Source: Sphingobacterium rhinopitheci (GTDB lineage: Bacteria; Bacteroidota; Bacteroidia; Sphingobacteriales; Sphingobacteriaceae). From it: 64,000 nucleotides of DNA. Positions 45,797 to 54,927 of the stretch are shown in pieces. The position numbers were made by a program, and so were the translations under genes. How positions within the stretch are numbered: the stretch's first letter is position 1; every line of letters begins with the position of its first letter. Below the pieces are notes generated by a model. It did not search any database, was not told where the DNA came from, and was given only the letters and a program-made list of their open reading frames with translations. Location: contig NZ_JADEYQ010000001.1 in assembly GCF_022627575.1 (NCBI RefSeq), positions 62,001 to 126,000 on the forward strand, given 5' to 3'.

Positions 45797-47176
45797 TTAT
45801 TTAACACCATGCATCATGGCTACCAATTTCTTATTTAACAGTAGTAGACCTACACCACAAACGATAACGAAAATGGAAACGTATAAGAATATATTACCGG
45901 CCCCCATTCTATCTACATAAGAGGCTAAATAACCACCTATTACATTGGCAAAGAAGGACGATAATAACCAAACGCCCATTAGCAAAGAAGCTAATTTTGG
46001 CGGTGATAGTTTGGTAACAACAGATAATCCAACTGGCGATAAACATAACTCACCAATTGTATGGAATAAATACGTAAATACTAACCATAACAAACTAGCT
46101 TTAACAGTATCGTCAGCTACATTACCACCTCTTTCACCAACAGCACCAAGCATAAAAAAGAAACCTACACCCAATAGAATCATGCCCGAGCCCATTTTTA
46201 CAGGTGTAGTCAATTTCTTACCTGCCTTAGAGCTCCAGAATATACTAAACAAGGGTGCTATAGCGACAATAAACAAAGGGTTTACAGACTGAAACCACGA
46301 GGTTGGAATAGTAAAACCAAACACATCACGATTGATATATTTATCAGTATACAAAGATAAAGAAGACCCTGCTTGCTCAAATCCTGCAAAGAAGAAAATT
46401 GCAAATAAGAAATAAACAAAAATAACCGTTATTCTTTGTTTCTCATCTTTTGTCAATGGTTTATTTGGATCTACTACAGCTACATTATCTGCGCTAGGAG
46501 AAGAATTTAAGCTACCTGGTTTTTTTCCAAGGTCACCCAAATATTTTTGCGCTAGCAAATTAAATACTATCTGCCCTAAAAACATACCTATAGCGGACGC
46601 TAAAAACCCATAACGGTAGCCATAAGAGATAATTTGATTACCTGCTTCATCTTTTACTGCAAAAATATTATCTGTTAATAAACCAATTACCAATGGCGCT
46701 AGGAAAGCCCCTAAATTGATCCCCATATAGAAGATAGAGAATGCAGAATCCCTTCTATCGTCCCCCTCTTTGTACAAACCTCCTACTAAAGTCGAGATAT
46801 TTGGTTTAAAAAAACCATTACCTATAATTAACAACAACAATCCTAAATATAGGCCCACATGTGAAACCATGGAGAATAAAACTATTTGCCCTAGCATCAT
46901 GGTAATACCTCCGATAGTGATTGAGTTGCGTTGACCTAAATATTTATCGGCTAACCAACCACCAATAAGCGGCGTAAAATATACAAAACCTGTAAACCAA
47001 CCATAGATTAAACTTGCTGTTCCTTCTTCAAATGCTAGTCCTCCCTCTAAAAACGTCTTTGTAAGATAAAGAATTAAAATACCTCTCATCCCATAATAAG
47101 AAAAACGCTCCCACATCTCTGTAAAGAATAGAAGATATAATCCTTTAGGATGTCCCTTTTGCTCCGGTGCCCCCAT
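45797..47176 (-). CDS. POT-family proton:oligopeptide transporter 2
   Basis: 459 residues. Helix 1 has LFFTEMWERFSYYGMRG, loop 2-3 LADKYLGQRNS, and the PTR2 signature GNGFFKPNISTLVGGLYKEGDDRRDSAFS (abbreviated to GFFKPNIS). It is the shortest of the three and probably has the core 12 helices. It shares the operon direction with the other two and ends in MHGVK. Confidence 0.87.
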   Translation of the reverse strand: MGAPEQKGHPKGLYLLFFTEMWERFSYYGMRGILILYLTKTFLEGGLAFEEGTASLIYGWFTGFVYFTPLIGGWLADKYLGQRNSITIGGITMMLGQIVLFSMVSHVGLYLGLLLLIIGNGFFKPNISTLVGGLYKEGDDRRDSAFSIFYMGINLGAFLAPLVIGLLTDNIFAVKDEAGNQIISYGYRYGFLASAIGMFLGQIVFNLLAQKYLGDLGKKPGSLNSSPSADNVAVVDPNKPLTKDEKQRITVIFVYFLFAIFFFAGFEQAGSSLSLYTDKYINRDVFGFTIPTSWFQSVNPLFIVAIAPLFSIFWSSKAGKKLTTPVKMGSGMILLGVGFFFMLGAVGERGGNVADDTVKASLLWLVFTYLFHTIGELCLSPVGLSVVTKLSPPKLASLLMGVWLLSSFFANVIGGYLASYVDRMGAGNIFLYVSIFVIVCGVGLLLLNKKLVAMMHGVK

Positions 47177-47369
47177 ATAATATTATTTTATTGTTTGATT
47201 AAGAGCGACAAATATAGTTGTTTCACATTATTGTAAAAGATAAAAAACAGCAAAAAAGAATATATAATTGTTTAAGCAACCTTATGTGACTTTTCTCGAT
47301 AAAATATTCCCTAAAAATAGCGCATTACTACGGTTGGGATATCCTATTTTGAGTTCTCATTTCTTGAGG

Positions 47370-47475
47370 TTCGATGAGGTATAAGACAAAAACACCATCC
47401 ATCAGATAATAACGCAAGCGTTCCCACATTTAGGGAAAACAAATAAGGGAGCCCTTTAAGGTATTTCTTCCTAAA
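47370..47475 (-). pseudogene. Remnant of a fourth POT transporter gene (N-terminal end)
   Basis: On the minus strand, from ATG at 47429, the frame reads MWERLRYYLMDGVFVLYL, aligning with MWERFSYYGMRGILILYL of POT 2. Just upstream, in another frame, KYLKG.. YLFS resembles the residues before MWER in POT 1 and 2, indicating a one- or two-base frameshift. The homology stops after about 30 codons and the rest is unrecognisable. It lies between POT 2 and POT 3, consistent with decay of a tandem copy. Confidence 0.7.
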
Positions 47476-47644
47476 GAATTTCCTTTAACAATAGATTCCT
47501 ATAAAACAATTGGGTTAGTTAAATAAAAATAGCAGTAAATAAATTCAAAATTAGATGTATATCATTTTCATGAAATTTCCACGATAATAGATGATTAATA
47601 AATAACAGAGAGATAATATTAAGCAGGGTACAAAAAGTTTAAAA

Positions 47645-47680
47645 AAAAAGAGGCTGTCTCAAAATGGACAGCCTCTTTTT
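47645..47680. terminator. Terminator after POT 3
   Basis: AAAAAGAGGCTGTC and GACAGCCTCTTTTT form a 14-bp perfect stem with an 8-base loop and flanking A and T runs. It lies 23 bases from the POT 3 stop codon. Confidence 0.88.
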
Positions 47681-47702
47681 CTTATTTTATAACAATAAAA
47701 AA

Positions 47703-49481
47703 TTACTTGACACCGTGCATTAATTTTTTAATTAATGGATTACAAATCATCACTAAAAGTCCTGCCGCAGCGGGAATTGCTGTAAATAAGAAGAAAAAAT
47801 GACTCAAAGAGTACTGCTCTTGGATAGTTTCAACTTGTCCACCTAATACAGCGGCTAATTTTTGTGCAATTGCGATTGCTAAATACCAAATACCAAACAT
47901 AAATGCTAACATTCGCGCAGGTACTAATTTAGAAACATAAGATAAGCCGACAGGCGATATAAATAATTCACCTAATGTATGAAATAAGTAAGTCAGTACT
48001 AAGAATATCATTGATATCTTCACCCCCTCAGATACGCCCATAGCACCTAATCCTAACACTAAAAATCCAATCGCTACTAAGATTAAACCAAAGCCATATT
48101 TGAAGGCTGCCGAAGGGTTATATTTGGATTCCCACAATTTGGAAACCGTAGAAGCTAAAGCAATAATAAAGAACGAATTTAAAGTAGAGAACCAAGAAAC
48201 AGTAATTTCTGATGCTTCTTTGGAGAATTCATTTTTAAGCATCCATATCGCTGCTCCCCAAATAATAACAAAACATACGATTAGAATAATATTCGAAAGA
48301 GCTATTCGTGTCCATGTAGCCTTAGCTAAGCGTATTAATACCCAAGAAATAATTAATAACGGACCGATAGTAAGTAATGCATTAATAATATTGAACGTCA
48401 ACAACGCAGATCCCGACAACGATCGATCGATATAATCACGCGCAACCAATACTAAAGATGTTGCTCCTTGCTCGAAACTCATAAAAAAGAATATCAAGAA
48501 GAAAGCTAATAATACAACTGCAAACATACGATCACGAACTACCTTATCATAGCGTATAATACGTGAAACCAATAGGTATACAAAAATCAATAAAGCGACA
48601 ATAATCATCATATATTGTCCTCTTAGGAAACCTGTATCTAGAAAGGCGAATAAATCTATAATTCCATTTTTAGATAAAGGATCATTAAACGCATATAAGA
48701 AACCAATAACCCCAACTATTCCTATTAATAAATAATCACTAATTGTAAATGGGTTTCTTTTATCAGTATCCTCCAATTGTTTGGCCGCAACAGCTTCTTT
48801 ATCGGTATTGATAACCCCTAAGTTGCCCATCAGAGGCTTAGCGAAAGCAAACTGCAATGTACCAAGGAGCATAAAAACACCTGCCAATCCAAAACCCCAA
48901 TGCCAGCCTTGCGTTTCAGCAACATACCCACATAGCATCATTCCGAAAAAAGCACCTGCATTAACACCCATATAGAAAATAGTATAAGCACCATCTTTCT
49001 TCTCCGGAAGATCTTTGTACATCTCTCCTAAAATAGAAGGCATGTTAGGTTTGAAAAAACCTGTACCTATAACTAAACAACCAAGACCGATAAAAAACAT
49101 AATCGTCGTATCAAATGCCATGGCAGCATGACCTAAGGTCATAATAATAGCACCTACAATAACAGCCATACGTGAGCCGATATATTTATCCGCTATAATA
49201 CCTCCAAAAATTGGCGTCAAGTAGAGCATCATCGCATAGGTACCGTACAGGGCACCCGCCTGCTCCGCACTCCAAGCCCATCCTGATTTGGCATCCCCGA
49301 CAAGCACGGCTGCTGTTAGGAACTGAATTAATAAAACGCGCATTCCGTAAAACGAAAAACGTTCCCACATTTCAGTAAAGAAAAGCACGAACAATCCGGA
49401 TCGCTGTCCTAATACTAAGTCCTTGTAATCGCCTTGATTTGTTGATTCAGTAGATCCACTACTTCTAGAAACATTACTCAT
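47703..49481 (-). CDS. POT-family proton:oligopeptide transporter 3
   Basis: 592 residues, the longest copy. The POT motif FFTEMWERFSFYGMR is at about 34-48, the PTR2 signature GTGFFKPNMPSILGEMY, and FISPVGLSYVSKL is near the C-terminus. Extra membrane segments lie in the middle (about 245-320), as in 14-helix members. It has its own upstream spacer and terminator, so it is transcribed apart from POT 1 and 2. Peptide specificity may differ, as sequence identity to the others looks moderate. Confidence 0.87.
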   Translation of the reverse strand: MSNVSRSSGSTESTNQGDYKDLVLGQRSGLFVLFFTEMWERFSFYGMRVLLIQFLTAAVLVGDAKSGWAWSAEQAGALYGTYAMMLYLTPIFGGIIADKYIGSRMAVIVGAIIMTLGHAAMAFDTTIMFFIGLGCLVIGTGFFKPNMPSILGEMYKDLPEKKDGAYTIFYMGVNAGAFFGMMLCGYVAETQGWHWGFGLAGVFMLLGTLQFAFAKPLMGNLGVINTDKEAVAAKQLEDTDKRNPFTISDYLLIGIVGVIGFLYAFNDPLSKNGIIDLFAFLDTGFLRGQYMMIIVALLIFVYLLVSRIIRYDKVVRDRMFAVVLLAFFLIFFFMSFEQGATSLVLVARDYIDRSLSGSALLTFNIINALLTIGPLLIISWVLIRLAKATWTRIALSNIILIVCFVIIWGAAIWMLKNEFSKEASEITVSWFSTLNSFFIIALASTVSKLWESKYNPSAAFKYGFGLILVAIGFLVLGLGAMGVSEGVKISMIFLVLTYLFHTLGELFISPVGLSYVSKLVPARMLAFMFGIWYLAIAIAQKLAAVLGGQVETIQEQYSLSHFFFLFTAIPAAAGLLVMICNPLIKKLMHGVK

Positions 49482-49540
49482 ATATTATTTTATTTTACAC
49501 ACTATTCTTATAACAAGAATCTATAAATAGTTAAACAATA

Positions 49541-49568
49541 AAGGCTTGATTTCCTCTAATCAAGCCTT
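49541..49568 (-). terminator. Hairpin after the OmpA lipoprotein gene, probable terminator
   Basis: AAGGCTTGATT and AATCAAGCCTT form an 11-bp stem with a 6-base loop. The minus-strand T tract is short (TTTATTGTTT). Confidence 0.6.
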
Positions 49569-49592
49569 CAAACTCTTCTATTGATTTTTGAA

Positions 49593-50108
49593 TTAATTCA
49601 ATATAATTACCTCTACACGGCGATTTTTTTGTCTTCCTTCGGGTGTTTTATTATCTGCAACCGGATTCGAAGGGCCAAATCCTTTTGTCGCTATGCGTGA
49701 AGCACTTATTCCTACACCTTCCAAATAAGTCTTTACAGAGTTAGCACGCTTATCGGACAACCAGATGTTATATTGTTCTGTACCCGTTGCATCTGTATAA
49801 CCATCCACACGGATTTTTTTTGTTGTTTCTTGCTTTAGTACTTTTGCTAACTTATCTAATTCTACCTTTGCCTTATCTGTTAAATAAGATGAATTTGAAG
49901 GGAAAAGTAAATCTGAAGACAAGGTAAATTTGATTCCTTCTACCGTTTCTACAGCATCTTTAAATTCCTTTTTAACATTCTTCAAACCATCCTTCGTACC
50001 ATCTTGCGTCACTACAGCTCCAGGAAGCACCTTTATTTGTTGTTGTTTACAAGATGTCAGAGAAATTGCACCTGCTAATACAGAAAAAAACAATATATTC
50101 TTGATCAT
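49593..50108 (-). CDS. OmpA-family peptidoglycan-binding lipoprotein
   Basis: About 171 residues from the ATG at 50108, which gives a proper lipoprotein signal ending in ISLTSC (Cys about 20). A start at 50135 would add nine residues that spoil the signal. The C-terminal OmpA domain has VDGYTDATGTEQYN, LSDKRANSVKTYL and GFGPSNPVADN, with Asp/Arg for diaminopimelate binding. It anchors the outer membrane to peptidoglycan. Confidence 0.87.
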   Translation of the reverse strand: MIKNILFFSVLAGAISLTSCKQQQIKVLPGAVVTQDGTKDGLKNVKKEFKDAVETVEGIKFTLSSDLLFPSNSSYLTDKAKVELDKLAKVLKQETTKKIRVDGYTDATGTEQYNIWLSDKRANSVKTYLEGVGISASRIATKGFGPSNPVADNKTPEGRQKNRRVEVIILN

Positions 50109-50150
50109 AATTTTAACGTAATTACTAAATGTCATCTAATATAAAAAGAA

Positions 50151-52352
50151 TTAATCAACTTCTAAAACTGCCGTATTAAATAGTCGGTCTCGTCCCTTTT
50201 TCAATTCAGGAATTTTTTCATATAACTTCCAAATTAATCCTGTTTTAACATTTTCTAAAACAATTGCTAATGTGGATTGATTCATGGCTAAATATTCGTT
50301 TGATTCATCTTTATTACGCAAATCTAACCACGATTTAAAGCCGTATTCAGAAAATAATATATTACCATAATATTTATACAAAGCCAAAACTGAAGCTTTA
50401 CCCAACTGTGTATCTACCAGCATAGCTGTCGGCGCTATAGAAGGATTGATACGATAATTCCCTACAGAATCTTTGTGTTGATAGAATCCCCAAATATCAC
50501 TTGTATATGCCCCCACCCCCAATTGATTATCTCTACGTTTGACATAAGTAATATAAGATTTCAAAGCATCTGACCAATTGACCAAGCTATCCGTAATTAT
50601 ATTGGGTTTGATAGTAAGAAAGGGTTTATAAAGATCCATTAAACTATGTGAAAACTCTCCAAATGGCACTTTAACACCGTATTTATAAACCGGATTGAAA
50701 AGTGAAGATTTAGACATTCTGTCTACATAATTAATACTATCTACCGCCTGCGTAAATCCCTCCGCAGTAACACTATCTGCATAAACATTGGATTCAAAAT
50801 CATCGATTTGTTCTATCGGCTCTACACCATATGTATTGTAAATAGCATCATAATAAGTATCAATTGGTAAAGAATATTTACGCGATGAAATAGCAAGGAG
50901 ATAGACATTTATAGCTTCATTAGCTCCATGAATAGGCAATAGCAAATTATTAGAACTTTCGGTCATGCCATCTAATAAACCAAATTTGGGCTTTAATAAT
51001 GCATTTTCATCGAGGATAGCATTCCACTCTATTTGATCATATAAAGAAGTAATTCTATTTCGTAAATCCTTTTCATTTTCTTGATCGCTATCAAAATACT
51101 CTCTAGCAATAAGTAATGCTTCTATCAACGAAGCTGTCGCTTGGACATCATAGGTATCTGTTCCTTTTTTATATTCAGGTAAGCCTTTACGACCATCAAA
51201 ATATGCTGGATATATGCCATTCTTATGCTGTGCTTTGAGAAGAAAATAAGAAATCTTAGAGATGCGATTCAGTACCTCATTTCTTGGTATTTGTTTGTTT
51301 TCGACTCCAATAATTAAAGAAAGTATAGCACCTGCAGTTTCTTTGGTAGAAACAATAGCTTTGTCTTTAGCCCGAACGGGCATATACATACCGCTATTAA
51401 CATCAAAATTCTCTACAAAATAATTGATATTTGCAGCTTGAATTAGATTAAGTATAGCCGTATCACTAAGTATCTTTGTTTCCACATCTTTCGATACCGA
51501 AGCAGGAGATTCTTTATAATTATGGTCAACCCATGCTATTTTATAAAAATACTTATACCCAACATTTGGTACTACATCTAAGCAGGACTGCAAATGTATA
51601 GGACGCATAGCTACAGGGACAAAATCTTTACCATTAGTAGAACGGTAAATCTTTACATAACGGATATTGGGTGATAAAGGTAATTGCCATTTAAGATGTA
51701 CCATTTTATCATAACCAATCGCTTCACTCAATATAGCAGGATAGCTCAATCTAACATCAACCAACTTACCTGGGAGAAATTCAATTTGGTCCAAAAAGAG
51801 ATGATGCTCCCTATCTGAGGGTTGATTTTGTACAAAACCTACCCCTGTGACAATACTTTCCTTGTTAAGACCTGAAAAAATTTTACACGGTATCTTTACC
51901 TGAATCCATTTTTTTGGTGCATAATCTACGAAATACTTATCCAAAGATATTGTATCTATAACTCCCTCATGGGAATTAATATACAGCCTTGGTAAATCTT
52001 TTATTTTTGTATTTTTAGAATTAACAAAGATAAAGAAGCTCAGTTGATCATTTTCGCTAAAACGATAATGGCTCTTATGTTTGTTATAATTAATTCGTGC
52101 ATTCCAAGATCCATTATCTCCAGAAATATAACGTAGCGATAAGGAATTTCCTGGGGTAAAGAATAGCGTATCTGAGGTCAATAATCTATTATTCATATTT
52201 TCTACCCAGCTATTCCCTTTATAAGAGACAATACTTTTAGCATAACTACCTGCACCAATACTATTATCAAAAATCACTTCAGGATACGTATCAGCTACAA
52301 CTAATCGAGGTAGATAAAATAAGACTATTAAAATGTAAATTATTCTTTGCAT
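50151..52352 (-). CDS. Secreted glucoamylase-like (PF10091-type) protein with N-terminal beta and Fn3-like domains
   Basis: 733 residues with a signal peptide (about 1-20). About residues 25-195 look like a carbohydrate-binding beta-sandwich. About 205-290 resemble a fibronectin type 3 domain (LKWQLPLSPNIRYVKIYRST). The rest is an alpha/alpha toroid. Near the C-terminus, SIAPTAMLVDTQLGKASVLALYKYY and NQSTLAIVLENVKTGLIWK resemble the glucoamylase-like domain found in GH144-type enzymes. The match is distant and the active-site residues cannot be confirmed, so it may be an enzyme on an unknown glucan or a degenerate binding protein. Confidence 0.55.
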   Translation of the reverse strand: MQRIIYILIVLFYLPRLVVADTYPEVIFDNSIGAGSYAKSIVSYKGNSWVENMNNRLLTSDTLFFTPGNSLSLRYISGDNGSWNARINYNKHKSHYRFSENDQLSFFIFVNSKNTKIKDLPRLYINSHEGVIDTISLDKYFVDYAPKKWIQVKIPCKIFSGLNKESIVTGVGFVQNQPSDREHHLFLDQIEFLPGKLVDVRLSYPAILSEAIGYDKMVHLKWQLPLSPNIRYVKIYRSTNGKDFVPVAMRPIHLQSCLDVVPNVGYKYFYKIAWVDHNYKESPASVSKDVETKILSDTAILNLIQAANINYFVENFDVNSGMYMPVRAKDKAIVSTKETAGAILSLIIGVENKQIPRNEVLNRISKISYFLLKAQHKNGIYPAYFDGRKGLPEYKKGTDTYDVQATASLIEALLIAREYFDSDQENEKDLRNRITSLYDQIEWNAILDENALLKPKFGLLDGMTESSNNLLLPIHGANEAINVYLLAISSRKYSLPIDTYYDAIYNTYGVEPIEQIDDFESNVYADSVTAEGFTQAVDSINYVDRMSKSSLFNPVYKYGVKVPFGEFSHSLMDLYKPFLTIKPNIITDSLVNWSDALKSYITYVKRRDNQLGVGAYTSDIWGFYQHKDSVGNYRINPSIAPTAMLVDTQLGKASVLALYKYYGNILFSEYGFKSWLDLRNKDESNEYLAMNQSTLAIVLENVKTGLIWKLYEKIPELKKGRDRLFNTAVLEVD

Positions 52353-52518
52353 ATTTTTTAGTCAATGTTTACCTACAAAAGTACACAAAACTGTCCATCA
52401 TCCTGCATAATCTACTATTTATTCAAAAAATAAAAAAAATAATACACACAAAAACAAGCAATTACACACGAAATAAAAAGATATATAAATAAAAATTTTA
52501 GAAATAAATAAAACTCTC

Positions 52519-52526
52519 TATATTTG
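52519..52526 (+). promoter_or_regulatory. -7 box (TATATTTG) of the tRNA-Gly/tRNA-Leu transcript
   Basis: It fits TAnnTTTG exactly and lies 54 bases upstream of tRNA-Gly. A TTTA 18 bases further upstream may serve as a weak -33 element. Confidence 0.6.
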
Positions 52527-52580
52527 CATCATCAAAACCGATAAGCGCGATGCTTTGAAAACATTGAAAAACTTATAAAA

Positions 52581-52656
52581 GCGAAAATAGCTCAGCTGGT
52601 AGAGCACAACCTTGCCAAGGTTGGGGTCGCGAGTTCGAATCTCGTTTTTCGCTCCA
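52581..52656 (+). tRNA. tRNA-Gly (anticodon GCC)
   Basis: A 76-base cloverleaf. The acceptor is GCGAAAA/TTTTCGC, the D arm AGCTCAGCTGGTAGAGC. The anticodon stem is CAACC/GGTTG with loop TTGCCAA, and the T arm is CGAGTTCGAATCTCG. A CCA follows the discriminator T, so unlike the other two tRNAs here the CCA end is encoded. Confidence 0.95.
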
Positions 52657-52661
52657 GAGTT

Positions 52662-52746
52662 GCCTAGGTGGTGGAACTGGTAGACACGCAGGACTTAAAA
52701 TCCTGTTCCCGTTAAGGGAGTGCGGGTTCGATTCCCGCCCTAGGTA
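52662..52746 (+). tRNA. tRNA-Leu (anticodon TAA)
   Basis: An 85-base class II tRNA. The acceptor is GCCTAGG/CCTAGGT (terminal G-T), the anticodon stem CAGGA/TCCTG with loop CTTAAAA. The variable arm is TTCCCGTTAAGGGAG and the T arm GCGGGTTCGATTCCCGC. CCA is not encoded. It is 5 bases from tRNA-Gly and cotranscribed. Confidence 0.95.
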
Positions 52747-52747
52747 C

Positions 52748-52777
52748 AAAGCCTCGAGAGATATCTCGAGGCTTTTT
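52748..52777 (+). terminator. Terminator of the tRNA operon
   Basis: AAAGCCTCGAGA and TCTCGAGGCTTT form a perfect 12-bp stem with loop GATA, followed by TTC and further T residues. Confidence 0.88.
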
Positions 52778-53118
52778 CTTTTTATAGCTATTTTAGCAGA
52801 CTATATCCTCTATATAAAGCTTTGAGGTCTTAAACAAACTGCGCGCTATAGAATTTTTAAGTACTTTATATTAACTGTAATAGACTGAAGTATTTTGTTC
52901 CCTTTAGTAAGAAGAGTAATTTTTTTAAATTTCCTTGCTAAAATTATGCGAATAAATCCGGCATTAATATCAGTTGCTTAGTTCCGTTTAGCATGGGTAT
53001 TATTCTACCAGCCTTGTTCTTAATCTGCATTTTCGGTATCTCTAAAATACCTATAGATTATTAAAAATATTATTGGATCATATCTTCCTATTTTCAATAT
53101 CAAGATATAGCATAGTTT
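52778..53118. other. Gene-free stretch after the tRNA operon
   Basis: About 340 AT-rich bases without a recognisable gene. The longest notable frame is a 28-codon minus-strand one (52944-53030) with no promoter, Shine-Dalgarno or homology that I can name. No strong hairpin is seen. Confidence 0.4.
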
Positions 53119-54324
53119 TTACCTTCCAAAAGCGAAGTATCTACTCAACGGATGCTGCTTACCTTCCATCCATAGGGAAACCATTTCCATACCTGTAACG
53201 GAAAAGGTAATCCCATTTCCCCCGAATCCCAATACAAAATACGAATGCGGGAAATCTTTGTGTTCACCTATATAAGGAAGGCTGTCTTTTGTTTCTCCAA
53301 ATGTTCCCGCCCAGACAAAATCAACATTAAAATCAGTTTTTGGTTTAATCCTATGATATGATTTAACAAGTTTGATTTCCTTTTTGTTCAACAAAGCATC
53401 CCTTCGGGCTGGATCTCTAAATTTCTCATCTTCTCCGCCTATCAGCATTCTATGATCATCAGTAGTACGTATATAAATATAAGGATCCGCAGTATTCCAT
53501 ATTAATAGGTCTTTATATTTATTGGCTATTTGTTCATCAATTTCCGAAACGACAGCATAAGTACTAATTAAGTTTACAAATTTCTCCTTCACCATGGATT
53601 GGCTTTCATAACCTACACAATAAATATTTTTTTTAGCTCTTATGGTAGCGCCAGTTGACAAGGTACATTCGTTATATTTCTTTCCATATTTCACCGTTTG
53701 TAATGCCGTCTTATCAAATACCTGTAAGCCTTTCTTTACATTAAAATCAAGGATTTCATGAACTAACATAAAAGCATCTACACTAGCACCTTGAGTAGAT
53801 AGGATTCCACCATATGTATGTTCCAAGTCATATTTCTTTATAATATCTTGCGCATCTAACCATGAAACATCAAATCCCGCCTGCTTTCTACTTTGATATT
53901 CCTTTTGGAGCCAAGAAACATCTTTCTTACGTGCTGCAAAGTACAAGGATTTCTTTTTTCTAAAACCCGCTTTGGAATTTACGTCCTTGCATACTTGCTC
54001 CAATTTATCGATAGCGTCATGGCATGCCCAAAAACATTTTTCAGCTCCCTTTGCACCTATAATTTCGTTGAGCTGATACAGTGGTTTGTCCACTTCGTAT
54101 TGCAACATCGCAGTGGTTGCTGAAGAGCTACCGTTAGCAATTTCCCTTTTATCAATCAATATCGTTTTCAATCCATCTTTCACACATTGATGAGCAATCA
54201 AAGAACCTGTAATTCCCCCTCCAATAACTAAAATATCACAATCCAAATTTTCACGTAGTGATGGATATGATTTCATTATCCCATTTTTTAGTAACCAAAA
54301 TGGCTCATTAGATTTTAAGTTCAT
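53119..54324 (-). CDS. FAD-dependent oxidoreductase of the DAO family
   Basis: 401 residues from the ATG at 54324. The frame opens 28 codons earlier but those residues are not part of the family. The FAD Rossmann motif is DILVIGGGITGSLIAHQ (about 29-45), followed by LIDKREIANGSSSATTAMLQYE. The C-terminal GFGGNGITFSVTGMEMV completes FAD binding. Related Bacteroidetes proteins often carry a C-terminal Rieske domain; this one does not. The substrate, probably an amine or amino acid, is unknown. Confidence 0.8.
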   Translation of the reverse strand: MNLKSNEPFWLLKNGIMKSYPSLRENLDCDILVIGGGITGSLIAHQCVKDGLKTILIDKREIANGSSSATTAMLQYEVDKPLYQLNEIIGAKGAEKCFWACHDAIDKLEQVCKDVNSKAGFRKKKSLYFAARKKDVSWLQKEYQSRKQAGFDVSWLDAQDIIKKYDLEHTYGGILSTQGASVDAFMLVHEILDFNVKKGLQVFDKTALQTVKYGKKYNECTLSTGATIRAKKNIYCVGYESQSMVKEKFVNLISTYAVVSEIDEQIANKYKDLLIWNTADPYIYIRTTDDHRMLIGGEDEKFRDPARRDALLNKKEIKLVKSYHRIKPKTDFNVDFVWAGTFGETKDSLPYIGEHKDFPHSYFVLGFGGNGITFSVTGMEMVSLWMEGKQHPLSRYFAFGR

Positions 54325-54420
54325 AGATTTTTGTTTTATTAACCGTGCATTATTATATCTCGTAAGACAAAGTAAATACCAATAAATGAGTTTGAAATTA
54401 TATAGCATTTTAACGTCAAC

Positions 54421-54449
54421 AAAAAGAGCTACCTATTAAAAGATAGCTC
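54421..54449 (-). terminator. Terminator after the csbD-like gene
   Basis: On the minus strand, GAGCTA(T)CT and AG(G)TAGCTC form a stem with one internal mismatch and a 6-base loop, followed by TTTTTG. Confidence 0.7.
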
Positions 54450-54488
54450 CATATTAATTTTTATGTACTAAGGGAATTTAACCCTTTC

Positions 54489-54674
54489 TTAAAGACTATC
54501 TAACCAATCTTCAATTTGTTCTTTTGTTTTACCGCTTTTCTTTTGAAGGCGTCCTAATAATTCATCTTCCTTACCTTCGGAGTACAGTAAATCATCATCT
54601 GTCAAATCTGCATACTGCTGTTTCACTTTACCTTTAAGCTCATTCCAACGTCCTGTCCATTTTAAATTGTTCAT
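54489..54674 (-). CDS. CsbD-family stress protein
   Basis: 61 residues, highly charged and hydrophilic. NLKWTGRWNELKGKVKQQ and DLTDDDLLYSEGKEDELLGRLQ follow the CsbD pattern. Members accumulate under general stress; the molecular role is unknown. The start has a near-perfect Shine-Dalgarno, AAGGAGG, 5 bases before the ATG, which is rare in this window and suggests strong translation. Confidence 0.88.
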   Translation of the reverse strand: MNNLKWTGRWNELKGKVKQQYADLTDDDLLYSEGKEDELLGRLQKKSGKTKEQIEDWLDSL

Positions 54675-54927
54675 AATAACCTCCTTTTATGTTTGATGTT
54701 TATTAGAAGAACAAACTTTCCCCAATAAACGTTCATTTATTTTTATTTTTCCTTTCAGGATATTATAAATTGAGTCTTTTTTGGTGAAATCATTGTTCAC
54801 CAAAAAAGAATAATCTAAGCCAAAAGCACATCAAATACATGTTTAAACACTGAAATTACAGCAACAAATACATTGGTATTATTAATCCAAATAGGTATCT
54901 TAGTTATTCTCCAAATTAAATCTATAT

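Noticed and set aside
52944..53030. A 28-codon minus-strand frame downstream of the tRNA operon
   Set aside because: No Shine-Dalgarno, no promoter box and no recognisable homology; a frame of this length is expected by chance.
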